Source of the DNA: Bacteroidota bacterium
GTDB lineage: Bacteria > Bacteroidota > Bacteroidia > Chitinophagales > Chitinophagaceae
Length of the DNA stretch: 64,000 nt
Reading direction: 5' to 3'
Assembly: GCA_029561305.1 (NCBI GenBank)
Contig: JAKQJG010000140.1
Span: forward strand, 27,421 to 91,420
Every line of letters begins with the position of its first letter. Positions within the stretch are counted from its first letter, which is position 1. Position numbers and translations under genes: made by a program. Below are positions 19,539 through 28,331 of this stretch, piece by piece. The notes under the pieces were generated by a model. The model saw nothing but the letters and a program-made list of their open reading frames with translations, was not told where the DNA came from and made no database searches.

Positions 19539-19880
19539 TTAACCGGCAGTGGATGCGATCAATGCCGCGGAAGCAGCAGCCTGTGTGGCGGCACCTGCAG
19601 CTTCAGTACTGGTATTGGCCATGCTTATAAAATTATACCCCCACCCTTTCAGTTCATTCTTCCACACAAGGGAGCCGTCTTTGGCAGACAGACAAATCAG
19701 GATACCCGAAATTCCTATATATAATTTATCTCCTTCATTCACTATTTGCCCTATGCCACTGAGCATGGAACTCTTAACGTATTCCTTTAATTTTATTTCC
19801 CACACAATGGCGCCATCTTTTTTATTAATCGCTGCCACTCTCCCGTTCGTTAAAATGTATAGCACGTTTTGCTTTCTCAT
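19539..19880 (-). CDS. Short PQQ-like beta-propeller fragment protein
   Basis: 113 residues without a signal peptide. It holds two propeller-blade repeats, LYILTNGRVAAINKKDGAIVWE and a second around LYIGISGILICLSAKDGSLVWK, each with the PQQ/WD-like A-x-D-G-x-x-x-W signature. The end is Ala/Thr-rich (about 93-113). A full propeller has six to eight blades, so this is either a trimmed relic or an oligomer-forming unit. It is convergent with the T9SS gene and divergent from the peptidase gene. Confidence 0.6.
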   Translation of the reverse strand: MRKQNVLYILTNGRVAAINKKDGAIVWEIKLKEYVKSSMLSGIGQIVNEGDKLYIGISGILICLSAKDGSLVWKNELKGWGYNFISMANTSTEAAGAATQAAASAALIASTAG

Positions 19881-19887
19881 CTTTGAA

Positions 19888-19895
19888 TATTTTTG
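19888..19895 (+). promoter_or_regulatory. Bacteroidota -7 promoter box (TATTTTTG)
   Basis: Exact TAnnTTTG on the plus strand upstream of the DUF885-like peptidase gene; it would give a leader of about 75 bases to the ATG at 19977. Confidence 0.4.
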
Positions 19896-19976
19896 CTAAA
19901 AATAAGAAAAGAAAAAATACAAACGGATACAGGTTTGCATGGTCCTGCCGTATCTTCATCAACTGAAATAAATGTT

Positions 19977-21278
19977 ATGTATAAAATTTTCTTTCCGGCA
20001 GTACTGCTGCTGTTTTTTTCCTGCGGACAAAAGAATACCAGTAATAGTAACGACGCCGTACAACTTAACAGCCTTGCAGAAAAATATGTACGGCTGGGGC
20101 TTGCCATCGGGCAATATGATGAAAGCTTTGTAGATGCATATTATGGACCTGATTCACTAAAACCTGCAATGGTAAAAACTGACAGTGTTTTTCCGAAAGA
20201 CCGTTTTCTTGCTGAAGTGAACATGCTTACAAATGACCTGAAAGCATTGGAAGGAAATGCAAATGATACAATAGCCAAACGTTCAGCATGGATCACATCG
20301 CAGCTAAAAGCATTTGAAAGAAGGATAAAACTATTTGGCGGCGACTCTGCTTCTTTTGAGATAGAAACAAAAGAATTGTATGGCGTAACTGTGCCGGTGT
20401 ATGACACAATGCACTTTAAAGCGATCGCAAACGAACTAGACAGTCTTTTGCCAGGGCCTGGTACGGTGAATGAACGATTTCAGCAATTGGCCAACCACTT
20501 TGTTATTCCAAAAACAAAACTGGACACCGTTTTAAAAACATCTATTGCAGAATGCAGGAAACGCACTTTAAAATACTATCCACTACCGGCAACAGAAAAC
20601 TTTACTTTGGAATTTGTGACCAATAAACCCTGGAGTGGTTATAACTGGTACAAAGGCAATTACCGGAGTGTTATTCAGATAAATACTGACCTGGATATTT
20701 TTATCGACAGGGTGATTGACGTGGGCAGTCATGAGAGTTACCCGGGCCACCATGTGTACAATATGCTGCTGGAAAAAAATCTTTACCGTGATAAAGGCTG
20801 GGTGGAGATCTCTTTCTACCCCTTGTACAGTCCCCAGTCACTGATTGCTGAGGGCAGCGCTAACTACGGAATAGAACTGGCTTTCCCGGGTGATGAAAAA
20901 ATTGAATTTGCAAAAAATGTATTGTTGCCGCTTGCAGGCATTGACACAACCCATATCAGTTTATACTTTAAAGCACTTGAGTTAAGAGATGAATTAAACT
21001 TTGTCCGCAATGAAGTATGCAGGGGCCTGATGAATAAAACCATGACAGAGAAAGAAGCAGTTTACTGGCTCAAAAATTTTTCATTAATGAATGAATCCGC
21101 TGCTGTGAAATCGATTAGTTTTATAAAAGCCAACAGGAGTTATGTGATCAATTACAATTATGGTAAGCGCATGGCAAAACAATATATTGAAAAGAAAGCC
21201 GGCACAGCTGTTGATAAAAAATGGGAAGCATTTGGATGGCTGCTGAGTAATCAAGTGGAGCCATCAGCCTTACAATAA
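19977..21278 (+). CDS. DUF885-like zinc peptidase, lipoprotein
   Basis: 433 residues from ATG 19977. This start gives a lipoprotein signal (LLLFFSC, Cys16); earlier in-frame codons lack one. The motif HESYPGHH (His252-His259), with Glu292 in IAEGSANYGIEL, mirrors the HExxPGHH and EGWxxY motifs of the DUF885 metallopeptidase family. The protein is thus probably a membrane-anchored periplasmic zinc peptidase. Overall sequence is diverged from typical DUF885, so the exact family label is less sure than the motif. Convergent with the LLM gene, eight bases apart. Confidence 0.75.
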   Translation: MYKIFFPAVLLLFFSCGQKNTSNSNDAVQLNSLAEKYVRLGLAIGQYDESFVDAYYGPDSLKPAMVKTDSVFPKDRFLAEVNMLTNDLKALEGNANDTIAKRSAWITSQLKAFERRIKLFGGDSASFEIETKELYGVTVPVYDTMHFKAIANELDSLLPGPGTVNERFQQLANHFVIPKTKLDTVLKTSIAECRKRTLKYYPLPATENFTLEFVTNKPWSGYNWYKGNYRSVIQINTDLDIFIDRVIDVGSHESYPGHHVYNMLLEKNLYRDKGWVEISFYPLYSPQSLIAEGSANYGIELAFPGDEKIEFAKNVLLPLAGIDTTHISLYFKALELRDELNFVRNEVCRGLMNKTMTEKEAVYWLKNFSLMNESAAVKSISFIKANRSYVINYNYGKRMAKQYIEKKAGTAVDKKWEAFGWLLSNQVEPSALQ

Positions 21279-21286
21279 ACTACCCG

Positions 21287-22318
21287 TTAGCTTTTCAGGG
21301 CTTTTCTAACGGCTGGGGCTATCTTATTTCCAAAAATCTCTATTGACTTCATTAAGGAAGCATGCGAGGGGCCTCCTACATCCATGTGAGCAGAAAAACG
21401 GGTGAGACCAAATAATTCATGCATTTGAATGATCTTATCTACAGACTCGTTCACATCGCCGATGATCAAGTGCCCATTCTTCTTTCTTCCTGCATCATAC
21501 TGATGTCGCTGAAAGGGAGGCCATCCACGGCTGCGGCCAATCCTGTCCATTTGCGCTGAATACACCGGATAGTATTCGTCAGCAGTTGTGTTACTGTCAT
21601 CACCAAAAAAAGCATGCATGTGTACACCAACCTGCAGTTGAGTTATATCGTGTCCGTAATGCTGGTATACTTCCCGGTAATAATCAAACAAAGGTTTAAA
21701 CTGGGCCGGGCTGCCTCCAATAATGGCGAATATTACCGGCAGGCCATTCTTTGCTGCTCTTACTACCGATTCGGGTGTGCCACCAACGGCTACCCATACA
21801 CTCAAATGATCATTTACAGCGCGGGGGAGTATTAATTGATTCTCTAATGCGGGGCGGAATTTCCCTTTCCATGTAACAGGGTTCTCATGATTTATTTTCA
21901 ACAAGAGTTCTAATTTTTCCTCAAACAGGGCATCATAGTCTGCCAGGCTGTTGCCAAACAAAGGGAAAGATTCAATAAAACTGCCACGACCTGCCACCAG
22001 TTCAGCCCTGCCGCCGGAGATAAGATCCAATGTGGCAAAATCCTGGTATAGTTTTACAGGATCTGCGGAACTCAATACAGAGACTGCACTTCCCAATTTT
22101 ATATTTTTCGTAACGGTGGCGGCCGCAGCCAAAATAATTTGTGGTGATGATACTGCATAATCAGGACGGTGGTGTTCGCCAATGCCGTAGAAATCCAGCC
22201 CGGTTTCATCCATCAATTTTATTTCCTCAATCAGTTCCTGCAGCCTTTGACCGGCAGGTTGTATTTCTCCTTTATTGTTGATGTGCAGATCACCAAACAT
22301 CCCTACGCCCATTTCCAT
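21287..22318 (-). CDS. LLM-class flavin-dependent oxidoreductase
   Basis: 343 residues, luciferase-like monooxygenase (F420/FMN) fold. Signature parts are YGIGEHHRPDYAVSSPQIILAA, the GSAVSVLSSADPV strand, DLISGGRAELVAGRGSF and the GGTPESVVRAA segment. Cytoplasmic. Substrate unknown; the family includes FMN-dependent monooxygenases of diverse small molecules. ATG 22318 was chosen since the in-frame TTG at 22339 lies in the -7 promoter box. Confidence 0.88.
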   Translation of the reverse strand: MEMGVGMFGDLHINNKGEIQPAGQRLQELIEEIKLMDETGLDFYGIGEHHRPDYAVSSPQIILAAAATVTKNIKLGSAVSVLSSADPVKLYQDFATLDLISGGRAELVAGRGSFIESFPLFGNSLADYDALFEEKLELLLKINHENPVTWKGKFRPALENQLILPRAVNDHLSVWVAVGGTPESVVRAAKNGLPVIFAIIGGSPAQFKPLFDYYREVYQHYGHDITQLQVGVHMHAFFGDDSNTTADEYYPVYSAQMDRIGRSRGWPPFQRHQYDAGRKKNGHLIIGDVNESVDKIIQMHELFGLTRFSAHMDVGGPSHASLMKSIEIFGNKIAPAVRKALKS

Positions 22319-22336
22319 AATGATATAATTTAAAGA

Positions 22337-22344
22337 CAAAGGTA
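22337..22344 (-). promoter_or_regulatory. Bacteroidota -7 promoter box (TACCTTTG)
   Basis: Exact TAnnTTTG on the minus strand, 18 bases upstream of the LLM gene ATG. It overlaps an in-frame TTG, which argues against that codon as a start. Confidence 0.6.
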
Positions 22345-22567
22345 GCGTAGCAAAAAAACAACAGCATTGAACCAGGTTAAGAAATCATTTTATTGTCCTG
22401 TTTATAGAATGAATTAACAAAACATTTTACCGGGGTAAAATCTTTACAACACTGATGGAACCAATACTACATACAGTAGAACTTATTTCCCGCTTCCTTA
22501 AAAAAACAACTATAAATCAATTTGGCCTGGTTATTCTATAAGTGTTGATACACCAAAAATTATAACT

Positions 22568-22789
22568 ATGAAAAAGATGCTGACTAATAAAATAAACAGG
22601 GTTATGATGTTTTTTGCAGCCTTATTAACACAGTTTTCGGCCTTTGCGGCTGACGGTGATACAGTAGATGAATCAAAATGGCAAGTCGTTTCCCGTATGC
22701 CACAGTTCTGGGGAGGAGTAGTGCTTTTCATAATACTAATAGCAGCGTTCTTTGCTACTGGCCGAAACAAATCAAGCCAGGTGGCTTAA
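22568..22789 (+). CDS. Small two-helix membrane protein, unknown
   Basis: 73 residues: a signal-like hydrophobic stretch (13-28, ending FSAFA), a short acidic linker (ADGDTVDESKW), then a single strong membrane helix (about 47-64, WGGVVLFIILIAAFFATG) and a short polar tail. It is followed by a strong terminator, which supports expression as a single gene. No family recognised. Confidence 0.65.
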   Translation: MKKMLTNKINRVMMFFAALLTQFSAFAADGDTVDESKWQVVSRMPQFWGGVVLFIILIAAFFATGRNKSSQVA

Positions 22790-22812
22790 AATAATTTCCT
22801 ATGATACATCGG

Positions 22813-22840
22813 CCCTGCAATATTTTTTGCAGGGTTTTTT
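22813..22840 (+). terminator. Rho-independent terminator of the small membrane protein gene
   Basis: Perfect 8-bp stem CCCTGCAA (22813-22820) and TTGCAGGG (22827-22834), then six T. Confidence 0.92.
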
Positions 22841-22941
22841 ATTGCCGTTAGACGTCTTATTTTAAATCTCATTTGTTCATAAAAGATGTCCATTTATGCA
22901 GTTCGATTCCTTACTTTTAATCCCTATAAAAATCAATTACA

Positions 22942-23832
22942 ATGAGCAACATCAAAAAAGAAGATATCAAACAGGAAGTTTTTGACCTGTATGACGATTA
23001 TGCCCACAATAGAGTGAACCGCCGTGATTTTATGCAACGGCTATCATTGTATGCTGTTGGCGGACTTACGCTTACTTCACTCATGGGGTTTCTGATGCCG
23101 GATTATATTAATGCTATACAGGTAAAGGCTGATGACGAAAGGATACAATCGGAGTATATCACTTATAGTTCGCCAAAGGGAGGCGGCACTATAAAAGCGC
23201 TGCTTACCATGCCGGCGGGTAATACTCAAAAACTAGGTGGTATTGTGGTGGTGCATGAAAACAGGGGTCTTAATCCGCACACAGAAGACGTGGCAAGAAG
23301 GGCTGCTGTAGCCGGATTTGTTTCATTAGCACCGGATGCGCTCACGCCATTGGGTGGCTACCCCGGCAATGATGACGCTGGCAGGGAATTACAAGCTAAG
23401 CGTGACCGTAATGATATGCTGGAAGATTTTATTGCCGCATATGAACATCTGGTTAAGCATCCACTGTGCAATGGCAAGGCAGGTGTGGTGGGTTTTTGCT
23501 TTGGCGGATGGATCAGCAACATGATGGCAACCAGGATTGACACACTTGCCGCCGCCGTGCCCTTTTACGGTGGACAGCCGCCTGTTGAAGAGGTGACTAA
23601 AATAAAAGCCCCGCTATTATTGCACTACGCCGAACTGGATAAGAGGGTGAATGAAGGCTGGCCTGCATACGAAGCAGCATTAAAGGCTAACAGTAAGGCA
23701 TACACGGCTCATATTTATCCGAATGTAAACCATGGTTTTCTGAATGACACCACGCCAAGATATGATAAGGCTGCAGCAGAACTGGCATGGCAGCGAACGA
23801 TGGATTTTTTCAAAGAAAAGTTAAAAGGATAG
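22942..23832 (+). CDS. Exported dienelactone hydrolase family protein (Tat-type leader)
   Basis: 296 residues. The alpha/beta hydrolase has the dienelactone-hydrolase nucleophile motif GFCFGG with Cys186, Asp233 in AELDKR and His264 in NVNHGF as triad. The N-terminus has [19 protein letters not shown] (residues 26-44), a twin-arginine leader with Arg27-Arg28, preceded by a charged 25-residue extension. This predicts export folded through Tat. Substrate unknown; family members open lactones or act as esterases. Convergent with the lactamase gene, one base apart. Confidence 0.87.
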   Translation: MSNIKKEDIKQEVFDLYDDYAHNRVNRRDFMQRLSLYAVGGLTLTSLMGFLMPDYINAIQVKADDERIQSEYITYSSPKGGGTIKALLTMPAGNTQKLGGIVVVHENRGLNPHTEDVARRAAVAGFVSLAPDALTPLGGYPGNDDAGRELQAKRDRNDMLEDFIAAYEHLVKHPLCNGKAGVVGFCFGGWISNMMATRIDTLAAAVPFYGGQPPVEEVTKIKAPLLLHYAELDKRVNEGWPAYEAALKANSKAYTAHIYPNVNHGFLNDTTPRYDKAAAELAWQRTMDFFKEKLKG

Positions 23833-23833
23833 A

Positions 23834-24709
23834 TCATTTATTTATCTTTTCCACGTATTCCTTTTCTAATTCTTCCATAGAGGCGTCAAAGCCTTTTTTA
23901 TCAAAAAAAGCACGGGGGTTGTAGGTATCACCCGGCTTGTGCTTTTCATGCATATCAAATTGACCGGCATGAGATGCCAGCCAGATATCAAATGAAAGTT
24001 TTTTCATTTCGCTTATAGTATAGCCATAGTCGCCAGTTATCCCAGGGTAAGCAGACAATTCATTAAAAGGCCTGTCTGTTACAATGGTAGGCATGTTAGC
24101 TATGAGTACTTTATAAGAACGTTTACTATCTTTAACTGTAAACAAATAGCTGCAGGAACCTTTTGTATGCCCAGGATGGTGCAGCATCACGAGTTTCATA
24201 CCGCCGAGTGCAATGGTATCTTTATCCTGCAGCAACCTGTCTGGTTCTATTGGCACAAATGAACTCACGGTATCTCCGAAGGCATAATCAGACCTTCCTC
24301 CATCTCTTACAACTGCAGCATCTTTTTCATTCAGCATCAGTTTAGCTCCTGTTTGTTTTTTTATAACGGCCATTGCACCCAAATGATCGTAGTGCGCCTG
24401 GGTGGTGAGCAATATTTTTATATCACTGAATTTAAATCCCATGGCTTCGACATTTTTCTTTATTTGAGTGGCAGAAGCAGCCAGGCCTGTATTGATGAGA
24501 ATATTTCCTTTGCTGGTTGTAATGAGATAACAGGCCAGGTCATACGTGCCAACATAATAAAGGTTACCCGCAATACGAAAAGGCTTATAGGGCTTGCTCC
24601 ATCCTTCCGGTGGTGACTTTGGCTCCTGCACTGCCTGCCCTGCAGCAATTGTTACTACCACTAAGAACAAAGCTGCTGCTGTCATTTTTTTACAAAACCC
24701 GGTAAACAT
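23834..24709 (-). CDS. Subclass B3 metallo-beta-lactamase, Gln zinc-ligand variant
   Basis: 291 residues, the usual B3 length. Signal peptide up to about residue 24 (IAAG/Q). The mature start PPEGWSKPYKPFRIAGNLYYVG is the B3 entry motif. The Zn1 site is Gln104-x-His106 with His181 (HHPGHTKGS), and the Zn2 site is Asp108, His109 and His247 (ASHAGQF). Most B3 enzymes have His in place of Gln104 (standard number 116); Gln is known in GOB-type enzymes of Elizabethkingia and similar soil Bacteroidota enzymes. Likely hydrolyses beta-lactams in the periplasm; chromosomal, with no mobile element at its side. Activity is inferred. Confidence 0.85.
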   Translation of the reverse strand: MFTGFCKKMTAAALFLVVVTIAAGQAVQEPKSPPEGWSKPYKPFRIAGNLYYVGTYDLACYLITTSKGNILINTGLAASATQIKKNVEAMGFKFSDIKILLTTQAHYDHLGAMAVIKKQTGAKLMLNEKDAAVVRDGGRSDYAFGDTVSSFVPIEPDRLLQDKDTIALGGMKLVMLHHPGHTKGSCSYLFTVKDSKRSYKVLIANMPTIVTDRPFNELSAYPGITGDYGYTISEMKKLSFDIWLASHAGQFDMHEKHKPGDTYNPRAFFDKKGFDASMEELEKEYVEKINK

Positions 24710-24928
24710 CGAATGGTTAAATTTTGATGATTCCGTAAAAATAGGAGCTTTTCTTTTTGTTTAAAAGGGAATTGCTGTTTACATCCGTTAAATTTTAACC
24801 AGGTAATTCTACTAATGAAAGTCGTATCCCCCCATTACTATGCATTTCATTTCCTTTCATCAACTTTTACCATATCAAAGCGAATTAGTTTGTAATCTTA
24901 TCACTCAAAATTATTACCAATAATAGCC

Positions 24929-27358
24929 ATGACTAAACGAACCCTGCTTTTCATCAGTATCATTTTCTGTTTCCTTTTCCAGGAAGGCCGGGCGCAATCT
25001 GCTAAAATATCCGGTATGGTTGCAGACAGCAGTGGTAAACCACTTTCATTGGTGACCGTACGTTTGGCGAAAGCAAGTGAACAGGCCGTTGTACTGCAAA
25101 CAACCCTTACCAAAGAAAACGGTTCGTATGTTTTTAATAAGATTCAGCCGGAAAAATACATTCTCCATTTCTCCCATTTGGGCTTTGCATCAGGCAGTCA
25201 ACAAATTAGTGTTGAAACCCGCCCGGTACAGGCAGCAAACCAGTCAATGCAAAAAACCAGCACCCTCCTGAATGAAGTGGTGGTGAAACAACAACGTCCA
25301 TTGGTAGAGCAAACTGATGACAAAGTTGTATTCAATGTTGAAGATGACCCGGGGAGTAAATCAGAAACGGCCATCGAGATTTTACGAAAAACACCTTTTG
25401 TGAGTGTGGATGGTGAAGACAATATAAAAGTGAACGGGAAATCAAATTTCAGGGTATTGCTGAATAACAGGGAAACTTCCATGTTCGCTAATAATATTAA
25501 AGAAGCGTTGAGGGCTTTTCCCGGGGCACTGATTCAAAAAATAGAAGTGATCACGAATCCTTCTGCAAAATATGATGGAGAAGGTGTTGGCGGACTTATC
25601 AACATCATCACTAAGAAAAAAGTGGTTGGCTATAACGGTACGATCTCGTCGTTTTCAAGAACCAGTGATAAACTGAATGACCTGTCTGTAAACGGCAATG
25701 CAAAGTTGGGCAACGTTGGCATCAGTCTGTTATATGATTTTGGCGGTACTGATCCCATTTCATTATCAAACATTGTTACCAATACACCTGTTAATACGGC
25801 TGCATTTAGCAAAAGAACCTTAGCCGGTAACAAGCGGAATGAACAAGGCTGGCAATTTGGAAATGCAGAAATAAGCTGGGAAGTTGACACACTCAACACC
25901 GTGAGCCTGTACGCCAATGTTGACAGCTGGAATGAAAAAAATATTTTTGAACAGCAAATCACTACTGATTTTATCAATACCGTATCTACTAATGGTTTGT
26001 ACCAGTTGGAAAGCAAAACAAATACCCCGGGCTACAGTATAGGCACTGACTATATCCGAAAATTTAAAAAGAATAAGGACAGGGAGTTCAGTGTGAAATT
26101 TTTTAGTGAGTTTGGAAAAAGCGAATCGGAGGCTAACAGTCTGCAGACCTACAACAATGCTGAACGTTTTTTACAAAACAACAGTAATGCAAAGAATAAC
26201 CAGTTTACACTACAGGCAGATCATAGTATACCGTGGGGTAAAACAGGAAGATTTGAAAGTGGTGTAAAAGCCATTTTACGAAGGGCAAGCTCCGATTTTG
26301 AAAGCCTTGTTAAGTATGATGTAAATGACAAATTTCAACCTAATCCATCTAACACAGACCGCTTCAGTTATGCACAGGATGTAGTAAGTGTATACAGTAT
26401 GTACAGTTTTAAAATAAAGAAATTCAGTTTTCGTGCAGGTGCAAGAGTAGAATACACGAATGTGGATGGCAATTTTACCAGTTCTAATACCAAGGTAAAA
26501 AATCACTATACCACACTGCTGCCCAATTTCCAGGTATCAAATAAACTAAACAATAGTATTACGCTTACCATTAATTATACAAAGCGGTTATCCCGCCCCT
26601 TTATCTGGGATCTGAATCCATTTGTATTTAATAATGATTCACTGAATATTTCTTTTGGCAACCCCAATCTTGGGCCACAAACCAGCCACAGTCTTTCGGC
26701 CCAGGTACGTTATGGAAAAGGAACTACTTTTTATGGTGTTAATATTGAAGGAAGTTACAGCGACAATAAAATACTGGATTATATTTTTTATGACCCTTCC
26801 ACTGGCATCACTAAAACCACCAGCCTCAATATTGGAAAAGAAATAACGGGCAGCCTTAACCTGAACCTGAATACCAAACTCACCAAAAAATGGAGCCTGT
26901 TTATCAATGGTTCTCTCCGCTATATTGACATTAAGAACAACTCGGATGCAGCACAGTTCAATAAAGGATGGGGTGGTAATTTTAATTTCAGCCAGCGATA
27001 CCAATTTACCAGCAGATTGAGTGTAAGTAATTATATTGGTTTGTGGCAAGACCCTGTTACTATTCAAACCACTTATCCATTCAACACCTGGTACAACCTG
27101 GCTGTCAACTATAAAATGTTCAACGAAAAATTCACCATTTCGGTAAGAGGTGTTAATTTTTTTGAAAAAGACCGTGACTTTAAAAACATTATCAGGGACC
27201 CCAATTTTTACAGCACCAATATTAACACCCGTATCAGGCGTGGTCTTGTACTGGCATTAACATACAATTTTGGAAAACTTACAGAAAATGTGTCTAAGAA
27301 AAAAGGTGTTACTAATGATGACCTGTTGAAGAAGCAGCAGGAAACAACGGGAAACTGA
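24929..27358 (+). CDS. TonB-linked outer-membrane receptor, OMP_b-brl family
   Basis: 809 residues. Signal peptide 1-22, cut before Gln23 (GRA/Q). A carboxypeptidase-regulatory-like domain (about 25-110) is followed by a plug-like domain (LNEVVVKQQRPLVEQTDDKVVFNV, ending GGLINIITKKK) and a long beta-barrel (about 230-795) with alternating aromatic strands. This is the layout of the outer-membrane beta-barrel family PF14905, related to TonB-dependent receptors. No SusD partner follows, so it is not a SusCD pair; ligand unknown. The C-terminal tail is cytoplasm-like and polar. Confidence 0.88.
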   Translation: MTKRTLLFISIIFCFLFQEGRAQSAKISGMVADSSGKPLSLVTVRLAKASEQAVVLQTTLTKENGSYVFNKIQPEKYILHFSHLGFASGSQQISVETRPVQAANQSMQKTSTLLNEVVVKQQRPLVEQTDDKVVFNVEDDPGSKSETAIEILRKTPFVSVDGEDNIKVNGKSNFRVLLNNRETSMFANNIKEALRAFPGALIQKIEVITNPSAKYDGEGVGGLINIITKKKVVGYNGTISSFSRTSDKLNDLSVNGNAKLGNVGISLLYDFGGTDPISLSNIVTNTPVNTAAFSKRTLAGNKRNEQGWQFGNAEISWEVDTLNTVSLYANVDSWNEKNIFEQQITTDFINTVSTNGLYQLESKTNTPGYSIGTDYIRKFKKNKDREFSVKFFSEFGKSESEANSLQTYNNAERFLQNNSNAKNNQFTLQADHSIPWGKTGRFESGVKAILRRASSDFESLVKYDVNDKFQPNPSNTDRFSYAQDVVSVYSMYSFKIKKFSFRAGARVEYTNVDGNFTSSNTKVKNHYTTLLPNFQVSNKLNNSITLTINYTKRLSRPFIWDLNPFVFNNDSLNISFGNPNLGPQTSHSLSAQVRYGKGTTFYGVNIEGSYSDNKILDYIFYDPSTGITKTTSLNIGKEITGSLNLNLNTKLTKKWSLFINGSLRYIDIKNNSDAAQFNKGWGGNFNFSQRYQFTSRLSVSNYIGLWQDPVTIQTTYPFNTWYNLAVNYKMFNEKFTISVRGVNFFEKDRDFKNIIRDPNFYSTNINTRIRRGLVLALTYNFGKLTENVSKKKGVTNDDLLKKQQETTGN

Positions 27359-27418
27359 TCTGGAGCAGCAGTTAAATTTATTAATCTGGAACGCTCACAA
27401 TGATGCTGGTATTTTGGT

Positions 27419-28303
27419 TTATCGGGCAGGCACCAGTACACTGATAGCTTCCGGAATTATTTCCGCTACTAATTTTTTTGTTTTACCAAGGTATTCACCA
27501 TCAACCTGGAAATGAACATAACGTTTAGAGCTAAGTACTAAACTGGAAGTCTGTAAAAGTTCTGTTTTCTTTTCATTGAGCCGGTTGCTCAAAAAGCGCA
27601 TCTTGAATATTTCACTGAATGATATTTTGCGGATAATGACCACTTCAAAAAGATGATCCTGCAAAGTGCCCAGTGGGTTAATAACTACACCATTACCGTA
27701 CCTGGTTCCATTGGCAATTACCACCATGGCTGCATCCCTTTTGATATATCCTTCATCAGATCTGATCTGCACCTCAATCCTGTTATATTGCCACAGTACG
27801 CCCCAGGCTGATTTAATGTAGCCCCACATGCCCCGAATGTTTTCTTCCTCAAACTTTTTAACTACAAAAGCATTAAAGCCAATATCGCTCAGGTGAATGC
27901 AGATCTCGTCATTCACTTTTACCAGGTGAATCTTTTTGATTGTGCCATGCTCTATCACATCAAAAGCCTTGATTGGATCTACAGGTATATCCAGTTCTTT
28001 TGCCATACCATTGGCAGAACCGGCAGGAAAAATGCCCAATGGAATACCTGTTTCAATCAATGCTTCAGCCACTAGTTTTACAGTACCATCCCCTCCTACT
28101 GCAATCACCTTTTCCGGGTTCACCTCTGCGATTTTTTTCTTGAGTTCCTGCAGATCACATTTCTCGGGCAAAAAGTAAACAATGGCATTGATAGGTTTAT
28201 AACTAAAATGGCTTGAGATCATTCCATCCCAGTCTGTATCATTATTGCCAGAAGCTGCATTGATGATGAAAAGTAAATTTGGCACGTCATTACCTGGTAA
28301 CAT
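27419..28303 (-). CDS. Diacylglycerol kinase-like lipid kinase (YegS/BmrU family)
   Basis: 294 residues. The start NLLFIINAASG and the nucleotide loop VGGDGTVKLVAEAL, with GIFPAGSANGMAKEL, define the DAGK catalytic domain. Such enzymes phosphorylate diacylglycerol or similar lipids to phosphatidic acid. It is divergent from the App1-like phosphatase gene with only 28 bases between start codons, so the two probably share control. Kinase and phosphatase could run a phosphatidic acid cycle; this is inference. Confidence 0.9.
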   Translation of the reverse strand: MLPGNDVPNLLFIINAASGNNDTDWDGMISSHFSYKPINAIVYFLPEKCDLQELKKKIAEVNPEKVIAVGGDGTVKLVAEALIETGIPLGIFPAGSANGMAKELDIPVDPIKAFDVIEHGTIKKIHLVKVNDEICIHLSDIGFNAFVVKKFEEENIRGMWGYIKSAWGVLWQYNRIEVQIRSDEGYIKRDAAMVVIANGTRYGNGVVINPLGTLQDHLFEVVIIRKISFSEIFKMRFLSNRLNEKKTELLQTSSLVLSSKRYVHFQVDGEYLGKTKKLVAEIIPEAISVLVPAR

Positions 28304-28331
28304 ATATTACTGTTTAAATTACAGAAGCGTC

